Part shown: one piece after another, positions 17,518-28,452 of the stretch
How the letters are laid out: the number at the start of each line of letters is the position of its first letter
Numbering within the stretch: the first letter of the stretch is position 1
Assembly: GCA_035560235.1 (NCBI GenBank)
Contig: DATMAG010000077.1
Coordinates: forward strand, 1 to 51,706
DNA: 51,706 nt
From: DASRDU01 sp035560235
Lineage (GTDB): Bacteria; Acidobacteriota; Blastocatellia; RBC074
Direction: 5' to 3'
Notes under the pieces: generated by a model
Seen by the model: only the letters and a program-made list of their open reading frames with translations
The model's database searches: none
Told to the model about the DNA's origin: nothing
Translations under genes and position numbers: made by a program

Positions 17518-20500
17518 TCAATTGACTGCCACTGTGGTAGTGGCGCTGGTGCGGCCGCCGAAGCTCACAACGAGCGGAACGGCTGTTCCGGTGGGCGCGT
17601 TATTCGGCACCAGCACGTTGAGCTGCCACAAACCGACAAAGCCCGGCGCGAGACCGCTGAAATCAACATTCGCCGCCACGCCGCCAATGGTGACGGTCGG
17701 TTTGACCGGAGTGGCGTAAAGCGGATTGGCCGTCGCGGGCACGCCGGAAGCGATGCTGAGCGGCTGCTGCGTCGCGGCATTGACGAGTTGCGCGCCCTGC
17801 CCGTTGGCATAAACGATGATGTACTGCCCGCGTGTCGCAGGCCGCGCGCCTGGAATCTGCGCCGGGTCGCCGTTGAGTGTGAAGTCCTGATTCTGCACTG
17901 CCGCCTGACCAGCTCCGGTCGAACTGGAAGTAAAGACACCGGGCGCTGACTGAATGACATTCAGAAATTCACTGGTCACCGGCACGCCGTTATTGAGGAT
18001 CTCAACAAACGCGATGCCGGGCGGAGTTTCATACGGCAACTGATAGTTGATCTGAAATGCTCCGGGCGCGCCGAGTCCCACGCCCACAAAAAAGAGCGGG
18101 GCAGGAACTCCGTTCACGCGAACTGAAACATTTGCGATCTGCGTCGGCAGCGGCAGCGAGTTTGCGCCCTCGCTGATGGTTGTGCCTGCGGGAAAGCCGC
18201 TGCCGAATGAGGCCAGAATCTGTCCCGGCGCTGCGGCACGCGCGTAACTCGCTGCATCAACCGAGGTCGCGCTGTTTGCGGCAGGCGCGGAGTAAACAGT
18301 CGCGTCGCCCACGCGCAGCCGCAGTACCAGATTGTCGTAAAAGACTCCTTCGCCCGATTGCGGCACGTTGTTGCGCCGCATCTGAATTTCCAGGCGAAAG
18401 GCCACATCCGAGTTATCCGGCGTGACAGTGTCAACGGCGAACACGCCCGAGCCGCTGTAAAAGCTGCTCCCGCCAAAATGCCTGAAGCCGCCCGTTGACG
18501 GCGTGCTGGATTCGAGCAGCAGCAGATTGGTGAAGCTCTGATCGTTGAAGCCCGTGTCGGTCGTCGCTGAAAGCGCAGTGTTCCTGTAAGTGCGCACGCG
18601 CAGAAAAGTCAGATCACCGGAGAGATTGCTCTGATTCGTGTCGCCTGTGAAATCGGCGTTGACGTCCACGTCAAACGATTCAATCGCCGCCGCAAGCTGC
18701 GCGGTCGCTGCCGGATTGGTCACCTTGTCGGTTTGCGGATCAACCGTCAGTCCCGGCAGCACGATCTTTCTGGTCGTCCACCAGCGCGTGTCATCGAACG
18801 TGCCGCCGCCGGCGCGTGGCGTAGTGCTGACGCCGTAACCCGCTCCGACTCCGCTCGGATCGCCGAGGCTGGCCGTTGAGCCGCTCGCTTTTACGCTCGT
18901 GGTCAGTTGCCAGGGACCGGTGAACGGATCTCCGCTCGCCGCCTGGTTCGGATTGTCAGGTCGCAGGCTCCAGTCTGATTCAGGGATGACGATGACGCCG
19001 CTGCCGCCCGGATCAGCCGTCGGTTCAAAGCGTGTGCGGTAAGTAATGAGCTTCTGCGCCGCAGTGATTGAAAACTGTGTCGTCGCGGCGGGGCCGTTGG
19101 CCGGAGTCATCGTGACGTTGAAGGTGATCGTCTGTCCGGCGCGACTGGCGCCATCATCAAGCAGTGTGATCTGAAACGCCTGTGTCCGGCTGCTCTGCGC
19201 CGCAATGTCGCCATAGCTGAGCGTGGCGGCCTGTCCCGCAGGCAGACCGTTGATGCGAATCAGGCTGGCCGGAATCTGACTTGCCGCATCAACGGCCAGA
19301 CTGACGCTGACGTTTGTCGCTGCAATCACGGTTGGATCACTGACCGTCACCGTGGCGGTCGCGGTTTCATTGCGGCTGATGAAGCGATCAGCGTTGATGC
19401 CGCCGCTGACTGCGGCTGAAGCGAGACTGATGACTGCCTGCGCGCCTGCGGTGAAATTGCCGGTGGCAATCAGCGCGTAGCCCTGCCGGTTTGAATCAAT
19501 CGGCTGATTGCCCGGCTGCGCGAGGATGCCTGTCTGACCATTGCCGGGGACATTCGCTCCGATGACTCTGACGGTGTAAGTGCCGGGCAGCGGATACTGA
19601 ATGTAAACCGCTTCGACCGGGTTTTTGTTGTCAAAGGCCGCGCCGCTTGCCGGTTGCGACCAGGCATTCGAGAAATTCACATTGCCACGATAAATCGTGC
19701 CCTGCGGATCGGTCACTTCCAGATCGAGGTTGTTGACGAGCGCGGCCTGAGCGGCGAGCGCGGCTTTCGGATCGCTCCAGACGAGCGTGATGCGCAGCGG
19801 CTCAATCGTGCTGACACTGCTGATCTGATAGGTATGCGTCACGCCCGTCGTAATCGCCGCATTCGGCGCAGGCCGCGTGTTGTCGCTCGCGGTTGCGCCG
19901 TTCCAGATGTCGGCCAGGACTTTCAGTTCACGGCGATCTCCGGCAAAAAAGAGCGCATCATCGAGCGCCATCCGGCCCCATCCCTGGCCGAAATTCGGCA
20001 GCGGTCCGCTCGCACCGTTCGTGGCGTCACTGGCTGTGTTTCGGCCCGTCATATTGCGACCCGAATTGAGAATGATCGCCTTCACGAGCGCGTTCGATGG
20101 ATTGAATCCATTGGCTGAAGCTGCGCCATTCGGATAAAAACCGTCAGTGAAATACTGCCGCACGAGCAGCGCGCCGCCCGCTGCCATCGGAGTGGAAAAG
20201 CTCGTGCCGCTGATGCTCGACAGGCTGCGATTGTTGTTGGGACTGGCGGGATTGACTCCGGCGTCCTGGGCAGTGGTCGAGGTCTGCACGCTCGTGCCGA
20301 ACTGCGAAGCCGGAATGCCCTGGCTTTCGGTCGCGGCGCGAACAGTTCCGGGCGCAGCAATATCAGGCTTGAAGCGGCCATCAGCGGTCGGGCCGTGATT
20401 GCTGTAGCTGGCGATGTTTTCAATGCTGCCGCTGCCGGTGGGCGACTCAGTCGCGGCGACGACGATGTTGTTTTTGGCCACGCTCGTCACCTGCCCGGCG

Positions 20501-22053
20501 CCGGAACTGCCGTTGCCTGCAGCAAAGAAGATCGTGTAATCACGCAGCCGCCACATAATGTCATCCACATCCGCTTCATTGCTGTCGTAAGTGACGGGCG
20601 GCTGCGGGCCGTAACTGTTGCTGTGAACGCGAACGCCGCTGCTGTAAGCCTGCTGATGAATCAGCGCCTGGCTGATCAGATCCACGCCCGGCAGGTCGCC
20701 GCTCGGATGCCCGACATCCTGAAAGACTACCTTTGCATCAGGCGCGACTCCATCACCCGCCGTGCGCGTGGCGATGCCGGGAACAGCGCCCGTGCCGTCA
20801 GCATTGAAATCGCGACCGGTGGCCACGCTCGTGGTGTGCGTCCCGTGCCAGCCGTCGTTGTCGTCATAAGCAACGGAGTTGATGTAACTGCCACCCGCCT
20901 GCTGCGTCGGATTGAGAATCTTTCCGCCATTCGGATTGGCCGCGTTATCAATCAGGCTGCCGGTGCCAAGCACGTAATAAGTCAGAACCTTGTTGTTCGG
21001 ATTGGTGATGCTGACCGGCAGCAGGCCATTGACGAGCGCCTGCGTGGTCACAGCAAACGAGAGAGTCTGTGAGGATGCCTGGCCGTCCAGCCTGAACTGC
21101 GCGTGATCGGTGTCGAGGCCCGTATCGGCAGTGCCGAAGATCTGCCCCGCGCCGGTCAGGCCACGGCGATAAAGCGGCGTGTCGCTGGTGGTCGTGCCGG
21201 TCTGAATAATCCTGACGCCATTGTCGTTGAAAGGCCTGTTTTTGCGGTGCGGCTCGATCCATTCGATGCCTTCGATTGAAGCGAGCGCGGTCACGATGCG
21301 CGGCAGATCAGCGGGCGCGACCTGGACGATGCCGCGTGAACGCTGATCGAAACGATCCTCGATGATCGGCGGCAGAGTCAGCCCGAGCTGATCCAGTCTG
21401 GCGCGCAGTTGCAGGGAATCTTCACCACGAAAGGTGATGAATGAGAGCGCCACTGTCTGCGCGCTGCCCGGCGTGACAGCATTGCTGGCAATGCTGTCTG
21501 CCATCTGCGCCAGCGAGCTTTCAACCTTCAGGCCCGGCCCGTAAGCGCCGACCCAGCGAACTTCGGGAATGTGATTTTCCAGATTCTGCGCGGCCTGCGC
21601 CCGGTTCTGCGCGGCCCGCGGCGCTCTGATGATGTAAGCGTTGCCGGGGACATAACCGACAATCTGGTAACCGCGTGCCCGCAGTTCATCGGCCCATTCA
21701 GCGCGGATGCTCTCCTGATACTGAACGATGAAATATGCGTTTCCGGATTCGGTCTGTAATGGCTCGGCCTGTTGTACGGCTTCGGCAGCGGCACTGACGC
21801 TGGTCGTGGCAAGCTGCCGCCCGCCGAGGCGCAGCGGTTCCGGTTCGCTTTCGAGCGGATCGAACTCAGCGTTGCGCAGCAGCAGCAGATGCGGGTTGCG
21901 CAGCTTTTCATCCACGTTACCGGGGCGCTGCTGACTGACCGCGCTCGTGCGCGAATTCGTGAAGATCAGGAAGCAGGCAAAAACACTGACGGCGATGAGC
22001 GCCACACCGAACAGAGCGCGGCTCACAGGCCTCCGGGAATGAACAAAACTCAT
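17518..22053 (-). CDS. Large secreted subtilisin-like serine protease with C-terminal TIGR03437 domain
   Basis: A 1511-residue protein. An N-terminal hydrophobic signal (about residues 12-32) precedes a propeptide-like region. The S8 catalytic domain carries Asp in TADTGLDTDH (about 310), His in WHGTHTTS (about 405) and Ser in SGTSFSTPMAAG (about 619). A P-domain or jelly-roll region follows (LVWSDPKAAL), then Ig-like segments. The last 240 residues, starting near YARAAAPGQILASFGSGF, match the TIGR03437 domain known mainly from Solibacter and other Acidobacteriota. The role is extracellular proteolysis; the function of the TIGR03437 domain is unknown, and attachment or export has been suggested only by its position. 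A weak Shine-Dalgarno (AAAGGG) precedes the start. About 160 nt without a gene lie upstream. Confidence 0.92.
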   Translation of the reverse strand: MSFVHSRRPVSRALFGVALIAVSVFACFLIFTNSRTSAVSQQRPGNVDEKLRNPHLLLLRNAEFDPLESEPEPLRLGGRQLATTSVSAAAEAVQQAEPLQTESGNAYFIVQYQESIRAEWADELRARGYQIVGYVPGNAYIIRAPRAAQNRAQAAQNLENHIPEVRWVGAYGPGLKVESSLAQMADSIASNAVTPGSAQTVALSFITFRGEDSLQLRARLDQLGLTLPPIIEDRFDQRSRGIVQVAPADLPRIVTALASIEGIEWIEPHRKNRPFNDNGVRIIQTGTTTSDTPLYRRGLTGAGQIFGTADTGLDTDHAQFRLDGQASSQTLSFAVTTQALVNGLLPVSITNPNNKVLTYYVLGTGSLIDNAANPNGGKILNPTQQAGGSYINSVAYDDNDGWHGTHTTSVATGRDFNADGTGAVPGIATRTAGDGVAPDAKVVFQDVGHPSGDLPGVDLISQALIHQQAYSSGVRVHSNSYGPQPPVTYDSNEADVDDIMWRLRDYTIFFAAGNGSSGAGQVTSVAKNNIVVAATESPTGSGSIENIASYSNHGPTADGRFKPDIAAPGTVRAATESQGIPASQFGTSVQTSTTAQDAGVNPASPNNNRSLSSISGTSFSTPMAAGGALLVRQYFTDGFYPNGAASANGFNPSNALVKAIILNSGRNMTGRNTASDATNGASGPLPNFGQGWGRMALDDALFFAGDRRELKVLADIWNGATASDNTRPAPNAAITTGVTHTYQISSVSTIEPLRITLVWSDPKAALAAQAALVNNLDLEVTDPQGTIYRGNVNFSNAWSQPASGAAFDNKNPVEAVYIQYPLPGTYTVRVIGANVPGNGQTGILAQPGNQPIDSNRQGYALIATGNFTAGAQAVISLASAAVSGGINADRFISRNETATATVTVSDPTVIAATNVSVSLAVDAASQIPASLIRINGLPAGQAATLSYGDIAAQSSRTQAFQITLLDDGASRAGQTITFNVTMTPANGPAATTQFSITAAQKLITYRTRFEPTADPGGSGVIVIPESDWSLRPDNPNQAASGDPFTGPWQLTTSVKASGSTASLGDPSGVGAGYGVSTTPRAGGGTFDDTRWWTTRKIVLPGLTVDPQTDKVTNPAATAQLAAAIESFDVDVNADFTGDTNQSNLSGDLTFLRVRTYRNTALSATTDTGFNDQSFTNLLLLESSTPSTGGFRHFGGSSFYSGSGVFAVDTVTPDNSDVAFRLEIQMRRNNVPQSGEGVFYDNLVLRLRVGDATVYSAPAANSATSVDAASYARAAAPGQILASFGSGFPAGTTISEGANSLPLPTQIANVSVRVNGVPAPLFFVGVGLGAPGAFQINYQLPYETPPGIAFVEILNNGVPVTSEFLNVIQSAPGVFTSSSTGAGQAAVQNQDFTLNGDPAQIPGARPATRGQYIIVYANGQGAQLVNAATQQPLSIASGVPATANPLYATPVKPTVTIGGVAANVDFSGLAPGFVGLWQLNVLVPNNAPTGTAVPLVVSFGGRTSATTTVAVN

Positions 22054-22216
22054 ATCAATGCCCTTTCTCAGAGTCCCTGCTTATCCTGGCAGCCCGGATC
22101 AGGTTGATTGAGAAACGGAGATGAATTGTTGAGGAAAAGCCTTCAACTGCCAATGCCGGAGTGAACTGCGGAATTGAAGCAGAGGATTTTCAATTCCGCA
22201 GTTCGCCGGTTTGCAC

Positions 22217-23332
22217 TTATCCGAAGATGTCCTTGACCTTGTCGCTGAACTTGCGCGAGCGGGCCTGATTCTGCTGCTCTTCAAGTTCAGCCAGCTGCTC
22301 GAAGAGTTTGCGCTGCTCGCGATTGAGCTTCGCCGGAGTGATGACTGTGGTAACGACGAACAGATCACCGCGCCCGTGTCCCTGCAGCGAAACGATGCCC
22401 TTGCCTTTGATTGAAAAGATCGAGCCGGTCTGCGTGCCTTCAGGAATCGTCAGCGTCGTGTCGCCGTCGAGCGTCGGCACGGTGATCTCAGCGCCGAGCG
22501 CGGCCTGAGAGAAGGTGATCGGCACATTGACGTAAAGATTATTGCCCTGCCGCTCGAACAGCTCGTGTTCCTTCACCTGAATGAAGACGTAAAGATCGCC
22601 GCGCGGCCCGCCCTGCGGTCCGGCTTCGCCTTCGCCGGAGATGCGCAGTCGCGCGCCCGTGTCCACGCCCGCCGGAATTTTGACCTCCAGCAGACGCTCC
22701 TGTTCGATCATGCCCAGGCCGTGGCAGCTCTTGCAGTGACTGGTAATCACCCTCCCCGTCCCGCGACACTGCCCGCAGGTGCGACTGACTGAAAAGAAGC
22801 CCTGCTGAAATCTGATCTGTCCCGTCCCGGCGCACTGATTACAGGTGACCGGCGAAGTTCCGGGCGCAGCGCCTGACCCCTTGCAGGTTTCACAGGTTTC
22901 CAGACGCGGCACTTTGATCTGAGTCTTGTATCCGGCAGCGGCCTGTTCGAGCGTGATTTCGAGATCATAGCGCAGGTCAGATCCGCGCTGCGGCCCGCGA
23001 CGGCGACTGGAACGCCCGCCGAAAAAGTCACCGAACAGATCGCCGAGGATGTCCTCAAATCCGCCGAAATCTCCGCCGGGCCAGGCGCCTGCTGAAGCCG
23101 CCGATGAGCCGACTCCGGCGTGACCGTAACGGTCATAACGCGCGCGCGTCTCGGCATTCGAGAGCACGGCGTAAGCTTCAGCCGCTTCCTTGAACTTCTC
23201 TTCGGCCTCCTTGTCGCCGGGATTGCGATCAGGGTGAAATTTCATGGCCAGCTTGCGATAGGCGCTTTTCAATTCCTGTTCGCTGGCAGTTTTGCTGACT
23301 CCGAGAATCTCGTAATAATCGCGTTTGCTCAA
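22217..23332 (-). CDS. dnaJ: Chaperone DnaJ
   Basis: A 371-residue type I Hsp40. The J domain (residues 1-70) has the KFHPDRNPG loop with the HPD that stimulates the DnaK ATPase. A Gly/Phe-rich linker (SAGAWPGGDFGGFED) follows. The zinc region has four CXXCXGXG repeats: CETCKGSG, CNQCAGTG, CGQCRGTG and CKSCHGLG. The C-terminal client-binding domains complete it. The start is TTG at 23332 preceded by AGGAGG, a rare start codon that may keep DnaJ low relative to DnaK. It is the last gene of the hrcA-grpE-dnaK-dnaJ operon. Confidence 0.97.
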   Translation of the reverse strand: MSKRDYYEILGVSKTASEQELKSAYRKLAMKFHPDRNPGDKEAEEKFKEAAEAYAVLSNAETRARYDRYGHAGVGSSAASAGAWPGGDFGGFEDILGDLFGDFFGGRSSRRRGPQRGSDLRYDLEITLEQAAAGYKTQIKVPRLETCETCKGSGAAPGTSPVTCNQCAGTGQIRFQQGFFSVSRTCGQCRGTGRVITSHCKSCHGLGMIEQERLLEVKIPAGVDTGARLRISGEGEAGPQGGPRGDLYVFIQVKEHELFERQGNNLYVNVPITFSQAALGAEITVPTLDGDTTLTIPEGTQTGSIFSIKGKGIVSLQGHGRGDLFVVTTVITPAKLNREQRKLFEQLAELEEQQNQARSRKFSDKVKDIFG

Positions 23333-23391
23333 ACCCGTCTTCTCCTCCTGAATGGTATTGGAAACGGCGCATAGGATAGCACAAAAGCGAA

Positions 23392-23459
23392 GCGGGGACG
23401 CGGGGCAGAGTGACGCGGCGATTTCTCATCTCCGTGTCCGGCTCTTCCCGCGTCCCCGC
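23392..23459 (-). repeat. Inverted repeat in the dnaK-dnaJ spacer
   Basis: A perfect 13-bp inverted repeat (23392-23404 with 23447-23459), rich in G and C, encloses 42 nt. It lies between dnaK and dnaJ, so it could fold in the mRNA and reduce readthrough into dnaJ or protect the dnaK transcript end. There is no T tract. Confidence 0.6.
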
Positions 23460-23476
23460 GTCGCTGCGCGCTGAAA

Positions 23477-25324
<1,848 letters not shown>

Positions 25325-25358
25325 AAGTCTTGCTTGTTTGAGGATGAAGAACCGCGCC

Positions 25359-25401
25359 GATGGCTGAGAACAGCACCGTTTCAGAGCTGTTCTCAGCCAT
25401 C
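25359..25401 (-). promoter_or_regulatory. Intercistronic hairpin overlapping the grpE stop codon
   Basis: A perfect 16-bp stem (25359-25374 with 25386-25401) has an 11-nt loop. One arm covers the end of grpE including its stop codon (25393-25395). It has no T tail, so an RNA-stability, processing or polarity role for the downstream dnaK message is more likely than simple termination. Confidence 0.65.
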
Positions 25402-26184
25402 CTTGCCTTTCTCTCCTGTTTCGTTCTTGGGATGGCCCGCCACCTTGACCCGCGCCGGGCGCAACAGTCGCGTTTCAATGGTGTAGCCCTTTTCAAACTC
25501 GGCAATCACGGTGTTCGCCTCGTACCCGGAGGTTGGCTCGACCAGGACGGCCTCGTGAAATTCAGGATTGAAAACCTGCCCGGTGGCCATAATCGGGATG
25601 ACCTGATTCTGTTCGAGCAGATCAGAAAGCTGCTTGTAGAGCAGCACTACCCCGGTCACAAAATCCTCGTTTACATCACCGGCTGTCGCGTGTTCCATCG
25701 CGCGCTCGAAATTGTCCATCAGCGGGAGCACCTGCCGCATCAGTTCACTCTGCATCTGCTGCCGGTCTGTTTCCTGCAGGCGTTTGTGCCGGAGCCGCAT
25801 ATTTTCAAATTCCTGCTGCTGCCGCTCCAGTTTCAGGCGCAACCGTCTGTTCTCTTCTTCCAGCTGCTTCATCCGGCGCTCCTGCGAGCTGACATCGTCC
25901 GCCGGAGCGGAAGCTGCCCGCTGTGGCGGCGCACTTTCGTAATCAGCCGCATTCTTCAATGAGGCCAGGTCTGCCAGCAGCGCATCCGCATCAATTTCGT
26001 ATTCGTAAGCAAAGCCGGGTGAGCCGGGTTCTTCATCTCCCTGATCCAGCACAGCGTCAGGGCTGTCAGCAGACGAACAGATTTCCTCAGGCACATCAGG
26101 CCGCAGTTCCCGGTTCTCTTCCTGTGATTCCGACAAATCACCAGCAAGACCGGAGACTGATACGTGCTTTGCAGTTTCAGACAT
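25393..26184 (-). CDS. grpE: Nucleotide exchange factor GrpE
   Basis: A 263-residue protein. Residues 1-95 are acidic and low-complexity, longer than in most GrpE proteins. A coiled coil (about 95-150, RRMKQLEEENRRLRLKLE) follows, then the GrpE head, with LPLMDNFERAMEH and GQVFNPEFHEAV, the family's signature segments. GrpE dimers release ADP from DnaK. The start at 26184 (MSETAKH) is used because the upstream 10 residues of the longer frame are unlike the family; no strong Shine-Dalgarno is visible. It is the second gene of the heat-shock operon, after a 125-nt gap from hrcA. Confidence 0.93.
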   Translation of the reverse strand: MSETAKHVSVSGLAGDLSESQEENRELRPDVPEEICSSADSPDAVLDQGDEEPGSPGFAYEYEIDADALLADLASLKNAADYESAPPQRAASAPADDVSSQERRMKQLEEENRRLRLKLERQQQEFENMRLRHKRLQETDRQQMQSELMRQVLPLMDNFERAMEHATAGDVNEDFVTGVVLLYKQLSDLLEQNQVIPIMATGQVFNPEFHEAVLVEPTSGYEANTVIAEFEKGYTIETRLLRPARVKVAGHPKNETGEKGKDG

Positions 26185-26309
26185 AGTTCGATCCGGCTTT
26201 CGGCAGTGTGTCACTGCCGGGGCGCAGTTGTCTCATTCCGGCAATTGGGGCTTTGAAATGGTGGGGGCAGAGCGAGAAGGGGCGAGGGTCGCTCCGGTGG
26301 CAGGGCTGT

Positions 26310-27401
26310 TCAGTTAAGAGCGCTTTCCGGCGCGCCGGAAAGGACCCGTTCCATCAGACGGGCGACGTAGTTTACCACATTTATCATTCGTGCATAGTGC
26401 ATTCTCATCGGGCCGACAACAGCCAGACTGCCCAGAACCTGATCGCCGTAATTCCAGGTCGAGGTAATCACTGTGCAGCCGCGCAGTTCCGGCAGGCTGT
26501 TTTCGCCGCCAATCCGCACGCGCACCGGAGGAATGGAATGGTCAGCCAGACACTCATTCAGGATCCTGACGAGGCGACTCTTCTCCTCAAAGATCCTGAA
26601 CAGGCTGCTGATCAGTTCAACGTCAGCAAAGTCCGGCTTGGTGACAATGTTGGAAGCGCCTTCGACGAAGACATCCGTGTCCAGTTCGGCCTCCGAGTCC
26701 TCGCTGGGGCTGAAGCCGCGCTCCCAGATTTTGCTGGCATTCTGCAACAGACGGTCATAAAGAGCCTTTTCCTCTGACATCTGTCTGAGCAGTTCTGTCC
26801 GGATGGAAGACAGGGTCATTCCGCTGAAGTTGGCATTGACATATCTGGCTGTCCGATCCAGTTCTTCCTGTGTAAGGTCATCTTCCACTCTGACCAGACG
26901 ATTCTGCACCAGTCCGGTCCGCGAGACGGTAATGACCAGAATGCGACCATCATTGAGCCGCATAAATTCAATGTGCTTGATCACATCCTGGGCGAGGCTC
27001 GGAGCCACGACGATTCCCACATTGTCAGACAACTGTGACAGCAGGTGTGAGACGCGGGCCATCAGACGTTCCGGACTGTTCCATTCCTGGCCGAGCATCC
27101 AGCGTCTGATCACAGCTTCATCTGCTTCGGAGAGGCGTGTAGTTTCAATGATATGGTCAACGTAAAAGCGGTAGCACTTGCTCGTTGGAATCCGGCCTGC
27201 TGATGTGTGCGGCTGTTCAAGATAACCTGCGCCTTCAAGATCAGACATTACATTGCGCACGGTCGCTGCCGAGAGTCCCTCCTTCGACAACTTCGAGATC
27301 GTCCGTGATCCCACAGGCTCACCCGTCGAGACATGAGTCTCAACAAGCAGCGCCAGCATCTCACGGCTGCGCTCATCCAGAATGTCCGTATATTGCCTCA
27401 T
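26310..27401 (-). CDS. hrcA: Heat-inducible transcription repressor HrcA
   Basis: A 363-residue protein. The N-terminal winged helix has the conserved GEPVGSRTISK and LSAATVRNVMSDLE helices, followed by YLEQPHTSAGRIPT. The C-terminal GAF-like domain contains VVGPMRMHYARMI near the end. HrcA normally binds the CIRCE operator (TTAGCACTC-N9-GAGTGCTAA) and needs GroEL for activity. I found no CIRCE element upstream of any gene of this operon, so the target may be groESL elsewhere or a diverged site. It is the first gene of hrcA-grpE-dnaK-dnaJ, with a promoter candidate about 110 nt upstream. Confidence 0.95.
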   Translation of the reverse strand: MRQYTDILDERSREMLALLVETHVSTGEPVGSRTISKLSKEGLSAATVRNVMSDLEGAGYLEQPHTSAGRIPTSKCYRFYVDHIIETTRLSEADEAVIRRWMLGQEWNSPERLMARVSHLLSQLSDNVGIVVAPSLAQDVIKHIEFMRLNDGRILVITVSRTGLVQNRLVRVEDDLTQEELDRTARYVNANFSGMTLSSIRTELLRQMSEEKALYDRLLQNASKIWERGFSPSEDSEAELDTDVFVEGASNIVTKPDFADVELISSLFRIFEEKSRLVRILNECLADHSIPPVRVRIGGENSLPELRGCTVITSTWNYGDQVLGSLAVVGPMRMHYARMINVVNYVARLMERVLSGAPESALN

Positions 27402-27512
27402 CCAGATTCAGCTTCAGAGTTGTTCGGAAATGGACTGAAAGCAGGTTAGAACCGAAGACCACTGACTGATGCCTGTAGTGAATTACCCGGGCCGGCACAA
27501 TCAGCGCCTTCA

Positions 27513-27541
27513 ACTTAACACCCTGTTCCGAATGATGTCAA
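27513..27541 (-). promoter_or_regulatory. Candidate promoter of the hrcA operon
   Basis: On the minus strand a perfect TTGACA (27536-27541) is followed after 17 nt by TTAAGT (27513-27518), a poor -10 box. The predicted leader to hrcA is about 105 nt. No CIRCE palindrome overlaps it. Confidence 0.4.
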
Positions 27542-27621
27542 GCTTTTATCCTTTACAGCCCGTTGAGTTTGAAGGCCGGAACCTGTACAGGGCCGGGTCG
27601 GGGGAACCTGTTGTTCAGCAC

Positions 27622-27649
27622 TTGGCTTTTGTTAACCCTGTGTTACAAT
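27622..27649 (+). promoter_or_regulatory. Candidate promoter of the ribbon-helix-helix gene
   Basis: TTGGCT (27622-27627), 16 nt spacer, TACAAT (27644-27649) is a good sigma-70-like pair, about 100 nt before the start of the small gene at 27750. It diverges from the hrcA promoter. The rest of the 348-nt gap (27402-27749) shows no gene. Confidence 0.5.
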
Positions 27650-27749
27650 GCCTGCGGTTTAACACTTGTCAGTAATTTGATGTTTGTTGCTTCTTATTCA
27701 GAAGCCGGATTAATCTCAGCCGTCTGACCCCTGATCAGAAAGGAAACTT

Positions 27750-28031
27750 ATGAAGAGAAAAGGTGTCCTGATCGGTGCATATGTTCCACCAGAGATGAAA
27801 GAAGCGCTCAAGCGACGGGCTCAGCTTCAGCATCGAACTTTGTCTCAGGAGTTGATCAGAATTCTGGCCGAGGCGCTTGGTCACCCGATGCCTGGGACTC
27901 CTGACCGCCGCAGCGCGGATTCAGTTCCGCGGCGGCGGGCCAATGATCCGTATCCACGTCGCCGGACAGTAGATCTGATTCCAGGTCCTTCCAGGCATCC
28001 ATTCAACGAATCTGATGATGACGATCTTTGA
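27750..28031 (+). CDS. Small ribbon-helix-helix DNA-binding protein
   Basis: A 93-residue protein. Residues 6-45 resemble an Arc/FitA-type ribbon-helix-helix domain: a short strand (VLIGAYVPP), helix 1 (EMKEALKRRAQLQH), a turn with RTLSQ, and helix 2 (ELIRILAEALG). Such domains bind DNA as dimers and are common in antitoxins. The second half is disordered, with three PRRR-like basic clusters and an acidic end (ESDDDDL). No toxin gene follows; a strong hairpin comes next. AAAGGAAA lies 5-8 nt upstream. It may be an autonomous regulator or an orphan antitoxin; the target is unknown. Confidence 0.65.
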   Translation: MKRKGVLIGAYVPPEMKEALKRRAQLQHRTLSQELIRILAEALGHPMPGTPDRRSADSVPRRRANDPYPRRRTVDLIPGPSRHPFNESDDDDL

Positions 28032-28055
28032 TTCGTTCAGCGTCTGCTCTCGGTC

Positions 28056-28095
28056 GCGTCCCGGAAGGCTGGCAGAAGCCAGCCTTCCGGGACGC
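28056..28095 (+). terminator. 17-bp perfect hairpin after the ribbon-helix-helix gene
   Basis: The arms 28056-28072 and 28079-28095 pair perfectly over 17 bp with a 6-nt loop. It begins 25 nt after the stop codon. It lacks a T tract but is the likely 3' end of the small gene's transcript. Confidence 0.6.
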
Positions 28096-28258
28096 CACTA
28101 TGATCTCTGAATCAGACTTCAGGAACCGACTCAACGAGCGGCCTTTATTTTCCCTCCAGGCTGCACACTTCCGGCGCTGTTTACCGGTATCCGGCTCTCA
28201 CCATCAGCCGTTTCTTCTCACTTTTTCATTCAGGGTCGCGAATTAGCGGAACGCTTCC

Positions 28259-28288
28259 TTGCAAGCCCGCATGGGATTGTACTATTAT
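28259..28288 (+). promoter_or_regulatory. Candidate promoter of the nuo operon
   Basis: TTGCAA (28259-28264) and TATTAT (28283-28288) are separated by 18 nt. Transcription would start near 28295 and give a leader of about 160 nt before nuoA. The surrounding gap 28096-28452 holds no gene. Confidence 0.5.
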
Positions 28289-28452
28289 TCTCAATCTGAA
28301 AGTAAAGCATCCCTTCTGGTAATGGAAAGTCGTTACCATCAGCAGCTTCAAAGGTTTCAAAACCAGTCCTGTCGCGGCCCGGCATCAGTTTGCGAGGCAA
28401 AGGGCTGCCGGAACGCTTCCCCGACAGGGTAAGACAGAGCAGAGGTGCCGCA

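Noticed and set aside
27402..27749. Possible CIRCE or other palindromic operator in the hrcA-ribbon-helix-helix gap
   Set aside because: Only weak, short complementarity; no 9-N-9 spacing.
28038..28095. Hairpin as a possible small RNA
   Set aside because: No promoter directly before it; its place right after a stop codon fits a transcript end better.
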